From the NCBI GenBank assembly GCA_026398575.1, contig JAPLSP010000641.1, positions 1 through 22,086 on the forward strand: a stretch of 22,086 bases of DNA. Reading direction: 5' to 3'. This DNA is from Candidatus Sumerlaeota bacterium. GTDB taxonomy: Bacteria > Sumerlaeota > Sumerlaeia > JADFCT01. Shown here one piece after another: positions 15,729 to 22,086 of this stretch. The position numbers and the translations under genes are program-made. The notes under the pieces were generated by a model. The model did no database searches. It saw only the letters and a list, made by a program, of their open reading frames with translations, and was not told where the DNA came from. How positions within the stretch are numbered: the first letter of the stretch is position 1; each line of letters begins with the position of its first letter.

Positions 15729-16994
15729 ATGCGGCTGGCCTTCGTCATCCAGCGCTATGGCGCGGACATCGCCGGCGGCGCCGAACAGCATTGCCGCCAG
15801 ATCGTTCAGCGCCTGGCGGCGGAGCATGAGATTGAAATCCTGACAACAACGGCAAAGGACTATACGACCTGGGTCGGACCGGAGGATTATGCCCCGGGCG
15901 AGTCGCAGGAAGACGGCGCCCGCGTGCGGAGATTTCCGGTCGAGCGTCCGCGCAGGCTGCGAAGTTTCGTTTGGTTTTGCCGCTTCATTCATCGCATGCC
16001 GCATTCGCTCTCGCTGGAGCGGAAATGGATCGAGGCGCAAGGGCCTTATGCGCCGCAGCTGATCCGCTTCATTCGCGAGCGCCAAAGCGGCTACGATGCG
16101 TTCATCTTCTATTGCTATCGCTACTATCATTCGTTTTTCGGAGTTCAGGCCGCGCCCTCCAAGAGCGTGCTGGTTCCAACCGCCGAACGCGACTGGGCGA
16201 TCAATCTCAGGGTTTACCAGGAACTCTTCGCGCAGGCGCGCGGGTTCTTTTTTATCACCGAAGAAGAACGGGATTTGGTTTCGTCGGTGGCGGATATCCG
16301 CGCGCGATTGAGCGAAGTGGCGGGGATGGGAGTGGATTTGCCGGGCAATATCCGCGCCGGAGCGTTTCGCGATAAATTCGCAGCCGCGTTGGGCGCCAAC
16401 GCGCGTGAGGCGCCGGTGATTCTTTATATCGGGCGCGTGGTTGAGAACAAGGGCTGTGATTTATTGTTCGATCATGTTCTACGCTATTTCAGGGAGCGCT
16501 CCGCAGGTCTGACGGGTCTGACGGGTCCGACCGGTCCGACGCGTCCGACGGATCTGGCGGGCGCGGCTGGTAGGGCGCGGCTGGTTCTCATCGGCGCGCA
16601 GGCGATGAAGATTCCGTCCCACGAGCGGATTATCCCGCTTGGCTTCCTGAGCGAAGAAGATAAATTCGCCGCGCTCAAAGATTGCGAGCTGCTCGTCATG
16701 CCGTCGCTTTATGAGAGCCTCTCGATGGTCACGCTCGAAGCGATGGCGATGGGGCGGCCCGTGCTGGCCAACGGCGCATGCGACGTGCTTGCGGGGCATT
16801 GCCGGCGGTCGGGCGCGGGGATCGCCTGGCGTAGCTATGATGAGTTTGCGCGCGGGTTGGATGAATTGCTGGGGGATGAGCGGCGGCGGAGTGAGATGGG
16901 GCGGCGAGGGATGGAATATGTGAAGCGGGATTATACCTGGGCGGGGGTGATGGGGAAGTGGCGGGGATTTCTGAATAGATTTGCAAAGAGCTAA
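15729..16994 (+). CDS. GT4 family glycosyltransferase with tandem-repeat insert
   Basis: This 421-residue GT-B glycosyltransferase has an N-terminal glycine-rich acceptor loop (AGGAEQH, 15-21) and a C-terminal donor domain starting VILYIGRVVENKGCD (230-244). The EX7E nucleotide-sugar motif has Glu329 and Glu337 in YESLSMVTLEAMAMG. It should transfer an activated sugar at the cytoplasmic face in polysaccharide or glycolipid synthesis. Between the first two helices of the donor domain, residues 259-278 form a Thr/Gly/Pro-rich repeat encoded by six 9-nt tandem units (16506-16559), absent from typical family members. GGAG about 8 nt upstream of the ATG and a 3-bp gap indicate coupling to the GT2 gene. 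The stop codon sits in the loop of a hairpin. Confidence 0.9.
   Translation: MRLAFVIQRYGADIAGGAEQHCRQIVQRLAAEHEIEILTTTAKDYTTWVGPEDYAPGESQEDGARVRRFPVERPRRLRSFVWFCRFIHRMPHSLSLERKWIEAQGPYAPQLIRFIRERQSGYDAFIFYCYRYYHSFFGVQAAPSKSVLVPTAERDWAINLRVYQELFAQARGFFFITEEERDLVSSVADIRARLSEVAGMGVDLPGNIRAGAFRDKFAAALGANAREAPVILYIGRVVENKGCDLLFDHVLRYFRERSAGLTGLTGPTGPTRPTDLAGAAGRARLVLIGAQAMKIPSHERIIPLGFLSEEDKFAALKDCELLVMPSLYESLSMVTLEAMAMGRPVLANGACDVLAGHCRRSGAGIAWRSYDEFARGLDELLGDERRRSEMGRRGMEYVKRDYTWAGVMGKWRGFLNRFAKS
16506..16559 (+). repeat. Six 9-nt tandem repeats inside the GT4 gene
   Basis: The unit GGTCTGACG or GGTCCGACG occurs six times in a row with a few substitutions, in phase with the reading frame. It gives a collagen-like G-x-T stretch in a surface position of the donor domain. 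Its base pattern matches the low-complexity words of the gaps more than the surrounding codons. Confidence 0.85.
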
Positions 16995-17000
16995 GCTCTT
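16986..17000 (+). terminator. Hairpin with the GT4 stop codon in its loop
   Basis: AAGAGC (16986-16991) and GCTCTT (16995-17000) form a 6-bp stem whose 3-nt loop is the TAA stop codon. A short G-TTT tract follows. It could be a weak terminator or end-of-transcript structure. Confidence 0.4.
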
Positions 17001-17003
17001 GTT

Positions 17004-17040
17004 TGTGTTGGCGCCAAACTGAAGTTTGGCGGGAAACACA
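17004..17040. repeat. Palindrome between the GT4 and Vsr genes
   Basis: CGCCAAACT (17012-17020) and AGTTTGGCG (17023-17031) are perfect inverted repeats separated by 2 nt. The outer arms TGTGTT (17004-17009) and AACACA (17035-17040) extend the structure after small internal loops. It may act as a terminator for the glycosyltransferase operon or as a dispersed palindrome. Confidence 0.55.
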
Positions 17041-17048
17041 ATCTAAAG

Positions 17049-17138
17049 ATTGAACTCCGAACGATTGAACTCCGAACGATTGAACTCCGAACGTTTGAAC
17101 TCCGAACGTTTGAACTCCGAACGATTGAACTCCTAACA
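17049..17138 (+). repeat. Six 15-nt tandem repeats ending on the Vsr start codon
   Basis: The unit ATTGAACTCCGAACG is repeated six times without spacers. Units 4 and 5 begin with T instead of A, and the last ends CTAACA, its final A being the first base of the ATG at 17138. This array forms the whole upstream region where a ribosome site would be expected, and no AGGAG-like sequence is present. Confidence 0.9.
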
Positions 17139-18364
17139 TGGAACGCAGTGAAATAATGCGGCGGGTTCGCTCGCGCGATACCGGGCCTGAAGAGCGATTG
17201 CGGGCGGTGCTCCGGAGGCTGAAGCTGCGCTTTCGCGTTTGCGATGCGCGCCTGCCGGGCAAGCCGGATATCGTCTTTGCGCGGGCGCGGCTGGCGGTTT
17301 TCATTGACGGCGATTATTGGCATGGCAATCAATGGCGGCGGCGGGGACTTGCCTGCCTCGAAGAGCAGTTCGCGAATACAGCGGCGACGGCGCGCGCCTA
17401 TTGGCTTCGCAAAATCCGCCGCAACATGGATCGCGATTGCCGCGTCACCGCCGCTCTGATCGAAAAAGGCTGGCGCGTGTTGCGGCTGTGGGAGAGCCAG
17501 ATAGCGGCGGACGTTGAGAAATGCGCGGCGCTCATCGCGCGCGAGGCATTCGACTCGGGCAAGGCACGGGGCAAACGCTCATGCGCGACCGCCGCCGCTG
17601 CCGCCGCCGCAGTCGCGGAAGCTGCGGCATCCGCCACAGCGTCGAATGAAGCGCTTGCTGTTCTGGCGCGGCGAGAAGCGGAGATTTGGATCGGTGGCGC
17701 CAGTCCCAGCGGCGCGCCCTGCGGCAATGCGTCCGCAAGTCGCGCGCTTGGGAGCGGCGGGTTCAGCAATGATGCAATCCGTGAAGGATTGAAGGCGGAA
17801 GGATGGAACGTCATTTGTTTTCATGCGCCGGATAGTCGGGCAAGCGCCGCGTCACTCGCGCGGGTAGGACGCGGAATAGATTTGGCAAATGCTGTCGCGG
17901 CGCTGATTGCTGGAATTTCGAACAGAGCCGATTCGGCGTTGCGGGCGATAGGCGCGCGAAAGCCGCCGCTGATAGCGCTTGAATTGCCGGCGGGTTTATT
18001 GCGGCGCGATAAAGAGAGCGAGCTGCGGAAAATTATTTTGCGTCTTCATCGTCTCAGCTATTGGCTCGATGCCTTTGTTTGGCCGGCGCGGCGCGTAGGC
18101 AATCGGCGTACCAGCCTTTTCATTGTTGGCCTGCGCGAGCGCGACATCGAAGGCTTGACCTTGGAGCAAGCGAGGCAAAGCCATTCGCCGATGCGCCCGC
18201 CGCGATTGATCCGCGCAATGGCGTCAGCATCCGCCGCTCGATGGCGATTGGCGCCTCTGCCTTTGAGCATCAATCAAAAAGATTCAAACCTGGAGCCGAC
18301 TTCCTGGATCGCGCGATATATTCTGAATCCAACGGTCAATTCGTTGTTGCGAGCTGATATATGA
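17138..18364 (+). CDS. Vsr-type endonuclease fused to a degenerate C5-cytosine methyltransferase
   Basis: Residues 1-138 form a very-short-patch-repair endonuclease: RSRDTGPEERLR (11-22), LPGKPDIVFARARLAVFIDGD (39-59 in pieces) with Asp44, WHG (61-63), and GWRVLRLWE (111-119). The usual zinc-site Cys of DGCFWH is Asp59 here. Residues 149-172 are an Ala-rich linker. Residues 209-375 resemble the Dcm-type methyltransferases often paired with Vsr: IREGLKAEGW (214-223), PPLIALELPAGLL (276-288), LSYWLDAFVWPARRVGNRRTSLFIVG (306-331 in pieces) and MRPPRLIRAM with RWRLAPLP. The PC catalytic motif is missing, ENV reads ELP, the FAG-GG SAM loop is absent and QSR-R is altered, so methylation is very unlikely. 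The final 35 residues look unrelated. It is either a decaying fusion or a nuclease with a repurposed DNA-binding domain. Confidence 0.75.
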   Translation: MERSEIMRRVRSRDTGPEERLRAVLRRLKLRFRVCDARLPGKPDIVFARARLAVFIDGDYWHGNQWRRRGLACLEEQFANTAATARAYWLRKIRRNMDRDCRVTAALIEKGWRVLRLWESQIAADVEKCAALIAREAFDSGKARGKRSCATAAAAAAAVAEAAASATASNEALAVLARREAEIWIGGASPSGAPCGNASASRALGSGGFSNDAIREGLKAEGWNVICFHAPDSRASAASLARVGRGIDLANAVAALIAGISNRADSALRAIGARKPPLIALELPAGLLRRDKESELRKIILRLHRLSYWLDAFVWPARRVGNRRTSLFIVGLRERDIEGLTLEQARQSHSPMRPPRLIRAMASASAARWRLAPLPLSINQKDSNLEPTSWIARYILNPTVNSLLRADI

Positions 18365-18378
18365 TTCTTGAAGAAACG

Positions 18379-18550
18379 ATCATTATCTGCGATGAATCAT
18401 TATTTATGAATCTAGGCATGAGTCAGCGGAATAGAATAAGGCCCCAAAAGATGCAGATATATATAACTTGAAACGAGCCTTAGAGGTAATGATAATCTCA
18501 ATGCAGTTGAGCGCAGTAGTAGAAAGACCGGCACGAAGTTCAATGATAAT
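18379..18550. promoter_or_regulatory. Repeated ATAATGAT-type words around the second toxin-antitoxin promoter
   Basis: In the 198-bp gap before the antitoxin gene, ATCATTAT occurs at 18379-18386 and 18396-18403. AATGATAAT, of the same family on the other strand, occurs at 18488-18496 (overlapping the -10 element) and 18542-18550. The spacing near the promoter of an autoregulated-type operon suggests operator sites, but AT-rich words can recur by chance. No gene is seen in this gap. Confidence 0.3.
18468..18496 (+). promoter_or_regulatory. Sigma-70-like promoter for the second toxin-antitoxin pair
   Basis: TTGAAA (18468-18473), a 17-bp spacer and GATAAT (18491-18496) give five of six matches in each hexamer with ideal spacing. 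The transcript would start near 18503, about 60 nt before the antitoxin ATG. Confidence 0.6.
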
Positions 18551-18562
18551 GGAGTGGAAGCA

Positions 18563-18763
18563 ATGACAAAAGTCCAAGAAATTGAGACGGCGATTTCCGC
18601 CTTGCCAGAGCAGGACTACACTCAGCTCCGGAATTGGTTCCTCGAGCGCGACTGGGAAAAATGGGATCGCGAAATTGAGGAGGATTCAGAGGCAGGAAGA
18701 TTGGATTTCCTCGTAAAGGAAGCGAGAGAGGCCAAGGCCAAGGGCAATTTTAGGAATCTTTAA
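18563..18763 (+). CDS. Small antitoxin-like protein of a RelE/ParE-type locus
   Basis: This 66-residue acidic, helical protein contains ISALPEQDYTQLRNWFLERDWEKWD in pieces and ends AREAKAKGNFRNL, a pattern of small antitoxins that sit before RelE/ParE-like toxins. The ATG at 18563 is chosen because GGAG lies 8 nt upstream; a GTG at 18554 would add three residues. It has no clear DNA-binding ribbon-helix-helix or HTH motif that I can identify. Its TAA stop overlaps the ATG of the toxin (TAATG), which implies coupled translation. With the toxin broken, it may now be an orphan antitoxin. Confidence 0.8.
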   Translation: MTKVQEIETAISALPEQDYTQLRNWFLERDWEKWDREIEEDSEAGRLDFLVKEAREAKAKGNFRNL

Positions 18764-19019
18764 TGCACCGAACCACGGAGCAATTTTGGCAAAGGTATTG
18801 GCGTCTGCCAAAGGAAGCGCGCGATCTGGCTGACAAGAGCTTTGAGCAGTTGAAAAAGATCCCAGGCATCCTTCTCTGCAGTTTAAAAAGGTAGGAAAGT
18901 TGTGGTCTGTGCGTATAGGAAATGGTCTTCGCGCCTTGGCAGCGGAAGATGGAGCCGATCTGATGTGGGTTTGGATAGGCGCACATGATGAATATGAGAG
19001 GCTGATAGGACGCCGCTAA
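18763..19019 (+). pseudogene. RelE/ParE-family toxin with a -1 frameshift
   Basis: From the ATG at 18763 the frame reads MHRTTEQFWQRYWRLPKEAR and on to FEQLKK, then runs into a TAG at 18892 after 43 codons. If one base is gained at the A5 run (18853-18857), the frame continues as DPRHPSLQFKKVGKLWSVRIG, then LRALAAEDGADLMWVWIGAHDEYERLIGRR and a TAA at 19017-19019. That is a complete RelE/ParE-like toxin of about 85 residues, with the usual PRHPSLxFKK, WSVRIG, RAL and WIGxHxEY signature. The lost base makes AAAAAG of an expected AAAAAAG, so a deletion in a homopolymer is the simplest cause. Sequencing error or a -1 ribosomal slip at AAA-AAG cannot be excluded. The gene overlaps the convergent multiheme protein gene by 4 bp. 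Confidence 0.8.
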
Positions 19020-21964
19020 CGTCCGGTTTCCACGCGGCTGCATACCGGCCAGAGGGATTCCCAGTATTTCTTTTCCGCGGCGTAGTAATCTACCGGCGCA
19101 TCCATGGCGAGCGACTCGGGGAGGATGCCGTAGCGTTTCATTTCGCGTGTCCATTCGGGGCGCGGATGGAATCCCGGCATGTCGAAGCGTTTGATTTCAT
19201 CCAGTTTTTTCGCAGCGTCGGCGATGGCGGCGATGATGAGGCGGTAGTCGGGATCTGCGATGTTGGCCAGGACCGTGGTTGTGGCTTCTGCTCCCTGGCC
19301 TCCGGTGTGCTTTGCCTTGCATAGCGCATAGCCGCCGGCTTCGCGCGCGAGCGGGGCCAGAAGGATCAATGATTTGTCCGGACGCGTCAGGTTGTAGAGC
19401 AGATGCCGCGAATACCGGCGGCGCGGATCGGTCGGGGACATATCTTCCCAGGGATTCTTTCCCAAGTTATCGGAGACCGACAGCGGCAGCGTCATGGCGC
19501 CCTTATGGCATTCCCCGCAGCGGCGCTTGATGGCCTCCATCGCGGCTTTCGTGGCCGGCCAATCGGTGTCCTGGCGGTCGAGGTGGTTCTGCGCGTAGCC
19601 GCCGATCATGCCGCATCCAAGGGCCGCGTAGGTTCCGGGATAAGGCGCGCCGATTTCGATCCACAGCCGCAAGCGCGCGCGCTCGGACGCCGAGACTTTC
19701 ACGTCATGATGTTCGGGATCGAGTTTTTTCATGAGCGAGCTGGCCGAGCTCCCCAGCGCGCGCGGCGGATAATTGCTCTTGGGGCGATTGCGTCCGTCGG
19801 CGATTTGATTGCGCGCGGTGAGCGCGTAATAGCTGAGTGAGAACATCGGTCCGCGGTCGCCGCTCAGGACCACGCCGCCCTTGCGATGGCCGCTGTCATG
19901 GCACCTCAGGCAATGGCGGTCGAGGATCGGCTGAATATCGCGCGGGAAGTCCAGGACTTCCGGAACGTCTGCGATTGGCTCGATGCGGCTGGGCGGACGC
20001 GTCAACGCCAAAGGCCGCGCGCCGCCGGCGGGCTGCGTCTTGACGCGCGATTCATGGCACCCGACGCAGCCAAGCGTCTCGCCCTGCTGAACCGTGCAGA
20101 AGCTTTGCATGCGCTTGACAGAAAGATTATTTTCATCGAGCGCCACGAAGAACAAACTGCGTAGCGCCGGCGCCTCGAAATAGGCCGAACCGTCCGCCGC
20201 AACTGGAACCGTGCCCACGATACGTTCTAGCGTAAACGTTCCGCCGTAGCTCAGCGGCTCCATCCCGCCGGTGAAGTTGATCGGCTTGGGCAGCGTCTCC
20301 AGCACGAGGAGTTTCTTGATCTCGCCCGGCTTGACGCCCGCCATGTTCCGCCCCTCATACACGTTGGCCAGCATCATCAAGCCGGTCGCCTGCGTCGTAT
20401 CCACGCGCGCGGCGATCACCGGTTCTTTCGGCCTGGCGATCAGCGGGCGCGGTTCGTGGCACAGCAATCCAACCTGTCTGTCTGGCGCCGGCAATTTGCA
20501 TATCTCCGTCGTCTCGCCCAATCCGTTCACCAGCAGGATCGAGGCGCCTTTGGCCGCGAGAAAGCAATCCTCCGAGATCGGATAGGGATCGCGAAATTCC
20601 TCTCCCTGTGTGATGACCTTTGCGAAAGATTGAACGTCGGGACCCGCCTTTGGATCCACAATGGCAATGCGCCCCTCATGTTCCGTGCGCCCATGCCCCG
20701 GCGAGAAAGACGCCAGGACCTTGTCTGTTCCGGGGATGGGTTTGGCGTCAATCATCACCGTGCCCGGATAAAAGTTGCCGTAAAAAACCGTCTGGCCGGT
20801 TCCGTCCGGATTGGCGGTCCAGAGGTGGTGATAGTGGACCTGGCTGCGATCCACGTATTCCCACCGCGTATAGAGAATGCGTCCGTCCGGCAGCGGCCAG
20901 GGCGTGTTGTCCTGTTCGTTGTTGCTGGAGATCGGGCGCAGGTTCGAGCCGTCGGCGTCGCATCGGTGGAGAGTCGCCACTTGCGTCAGCCAGCAATTGA
21001 CCCAGCGCCGGGCACGGCTGGAAACGAAGACGATGCCGCCGTCGGGGAGATAGCTCGGCTCGATTTCGTCGTATGAGCCGCCGGTGATTTGCCTCCATCC
21101 GCCGCCATCGGCGTTGATTTCATAGAGGTGAAAGTTGGGCTTGTCGCCTTTGCGGAAGGAGAAGAGGATTTTTTTGCCCGTGTAATCCACCTGCGGATCG
21201 CGCACGCCGCCTTTGGGATCTTCCACGAGCGCGGTCAATTTTCCGTCGCTCAGACGCAGGCGATAAAGCTTTCCGCCGTCGCGATAAAGCACGGCGGTAT
21301 TGAAATAACTGCGTCCGGACGAAGCGGCATAATAGCCGAAGTTGGCATACCAATGCTCCGTCACGATTGGCCGCGCCGCGAAGATGATTTCCTGGACGCC
21401 CTGCTTTGCCAGCGCGTCGAGAAGGCTCTTCATTCTTTCAGCGGAGGCTTTTTCCCGTTCTTCTTCCGCTTTGCGAATGGCGTCCTTGCGCGCCTGGGCG
21501 ATGGGGCTGTCGGGGAACTCAACCTCCCAAATCGAAAAGAGACCATGTTCCGATCCCGGTTTCAGGCAGGCGATCCGCAGGTATCGCCCCTTGCCGTTGA
21601 GCCTCTCGAAGGAATCTTTGCCGCCTTTGCCGTCGGTTTTGCGGGCGAGGGTTTGCCAGTTTTTGCCATCGAGGGAAATCTGGATTTCATACTGCGATGC
21701 GTATGCTTTTTCCCAAAGGATAGTGATTTTTTCGATCGGCATCGGGGCGCCGAAGTCCGCTTGCAGCCATTCGGGCGCGCCTTTGAAGACATGGCTGGCC
21801 CAGCGCGTCTTCGGGTCGCCGTCGAAGGCGAACTGCGGTTTATAAGGCTCGCTGTGAATCGAGGAGGCGGAAGTCGAGAATAGCGGCGGTTGATCCTGCG
21901 CGCCGAATGCGCAATGGCAGGCCAGACACAAGATTCCCAGTATCCAGACAGCGGTTTGTTTCAT
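19016..21964 (-). CDS. Secreted hydrazine-synthase-alpha-like protein: discoidin, propeller and cytochrome c motifs
   Basis: This 982-residue exported protein has a signal peptide (1-22, cleavage likely after AFGA), an F5/8-type-C/discoidin-like carbohydrate-binding domain (about 25-150; FAFDGDPKTRWAS, WLQADFG, YEIQISLDGKNW, RYLRI), a charged coiled-coil segment (155-187), and a TolB/PD40-like beta-propeller with repeats such as EPSYLPDGGIVFVSSR and DNTPWPLPDGRILYTRWEY. The C-terminal part has three c-type haem motifs: CVGCH (633-637), CLRCH (685-689) and CGECH (816-820). Such proteins are numerous in Planctomycetes and relatives and are often named after the hydrazine synthase alpha subunit, but they occur far outside anammox bacteria. 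A periplasmic redox or glycan-linked role is inferred. No strong ribosome site is seen before the ATG. Confidence 0.88.
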   Translation of the reverse strand: MKQTAVWILGILCLACHCAFGAQDQPPLFSTSASSIHSEPYKPQFAFDGDPKTRWASHVFKGAPEWLQADFGAPMPIEKITILWEKAYASQYEIQISLDGKNWQTLARKTDGKGGKDSFERLNGKGRYLRIACLKPGSEHGLFSIWEVEFPDSPIAQARKDAIRKAEEEREKASAERMKSLLDALAKQGVQEIIFAARPIVTEHWYANFGYYAASSGRSYFNTAVLYRDGGKLYRLRLSDGKLTALVEDPKGGVRDPQVDYTGKKILFSFRKGDKPNFHLYEINADGGGWRQITGGSYDEIEPSYLPDGGIVFVSSRARRWVNCWLTQVATLHRCDADGSNLRPISSNNEQDNTPWPLPDGRILYTRWEYVDRSQVHYHHLWTANPDGTGQTVFYGNFYPGTVMIDAKPIPGTDKVLASFSPGHGRTEHEGRIAIVDPKAGPDVQSFAKVITQGEEFRDPYPISEDCFLAAKGASILLVNGLGETTEICKLPAPDRQVGLLCHEPRPLIARPKEPVIAARVDTTQATGLMMLANVYEGRNMAGVKPGEIKKLLVLETLPKPINFTGGMEPLSYGGTFTLERIVGTVPVAADGSAYFEAPALRSLFFVALDENNLSVKRMQSFCTVQQGETLGCVGCHESRVKTQPAGGARPLALTRPPSRIEPIADVPEVLDFPRDIQPILDRHCLRCHDSGHRKGGVVLSGDRGPMFSLSYYALTARNQIADGRNRPKSNYPPRALGSSASSLMKKLDPEHHDVKVSASERARLRLWIEIGAPYPGTYAALGCGMIGGYAQNHLDRQDTDWPATKAAMEAIKRRCGECHKGAMTLPLSVSDNLGKNPWEDMSPTDPRRRYSRHLLYNLTRPDKSLILLAPLAREAGGYALCKAKHTGGQGAEATTTVLANIADPDYRLIIAAIADAAKKLDEIKRFDMPGFHPRPEWTREMKRYGILPESLAMDAPVDYYAAEKKYWESLWPVCSRVETGR

Positions 21965-21989
21965 TATACGGGGGATATTCTATTCAGGC

Positions 21990-22086
21990 TTAATGCGGAT
22001 ACGCGCGGCGCCAGCTTTTGGAGTAAGGTGGCTCGCCGCCATCTTTTTATCCCCAGGGGCATTGAAACGCCAAAAAGAATGCGGCG
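21990..22086. repeat. Long palindromic repeat element, copy 2 (cut by the window end)
   Basis: TTAATGCGGATA (21990-22001) and the 33-nt arm at 22008-22040 match copy 1 at 1031-1081, with one substitution in the arm. The spacer differs: read on the opposite strand, its right part gives TTCTTTTTGGCGTTTC as at copy 1, so the spacer is inverted relative to the arm. The right arm would lie just beyond the window. It sits upstream of the multiheme protein gene. Confidence 0.8.

Noticed and set aside
17138..18364. Functional Dcm/Vsr restriction-modification repair pair
   Set aside because: The methyltransferase-like part lacks the PC, ENV and SAM-binding motifs, and no separate methyltransferase gene is visible.
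19016..21964. True hydrazine synthase of an anammox bacterium
   Set aside because: There are no beta/gamma subunits nearby, and the domain order (discoidin, propeller, three CXXCH) is that of the wider HZS-alpha-like family found in many non-anammox bacteria.

Overview
The window is a moderately GC-rich (roughly 55-60%) stretch of chromosome, probably from an uncultured or poorly studied bacterium of the Planctomycetes/Lentisphaerae/Verrucomicrobia type or a neighbouring candidate phylum such as Sumerlaeota or Hydrogenedentota. The grounds are a large secreted discoidin/propeller/cytochrome c protein of the hydrazine-synthase-alpha-like kind, a secreted GH2 mannosidase, tandem YfhO-like membrane proteins, and gene gaps full of short tandem and palindromic repeats. 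There is no rRNA, tRNA, ribosomal protein gene or integrase to fix the taxonomy, so this placement is an inference.

Layout. 1-186 is a repeat-rich gap. 187-6054 is a minus-strand block: a short-chain dehydrogenase (SDR), then two adjacent YfhO-family membrane proteins 3 bp apart. 6055-6444 is a gap with several kinds of repeat. 6445-7185 is a second, plus-strand SDR. It converges on a minus-strand pair: an OLD-family ATPase/TOPRIM nuclease (7213-8757) and a secreted beta-mannosidase (8798-11503), which has a good upstream promoter. 11799-18364 is a long plus-strand run: argC, a tandem-repeat block, a DUF104/PIN toxin-antitoxin pair, an RNA ligase, a GT2 and a GT4 glycosyltransferase (ligase, GT2 and GT4 tightly spaced), and a Vsr endonuclease fused to what looks like a catalytically dead C5-cytosine methyltransferase. 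A second toxin-antitoxin locus follows (18563-19019) whose toxin is broken by a one-base frameshift. The window ends with the minus-strand multiheme protein (19016-21964) and half of a palindromic repeat whose other copy lies at 1031-1153.

How the genes work together. The YfhO pair and the GT2/GT4 pair suggest lipid-linked sugar transfer and envelope or exopolysaccharide assembly. The mannosidase and the SDRs suggest use of plant- or algal-type glycans. The OLD nuclease, Vsr fusion, RNA ligase and two toxin-antitoxin loci are nucleic-acid-directed accessory genes, but they lie among metabolic genes and do not form one clear defence island.

The strongest unusual signals are the Vsr-pseudomethyltransferase fusion, the frameshifted RelE/ParE-like toxin (not visible as a single reading frame), the RNA ligase coupled to glycosyltransferases, and the variety of tandem repeats in gaps and inside coding sequence. 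No complete, clearly new multi-gene system can be claimed from sequence alone.
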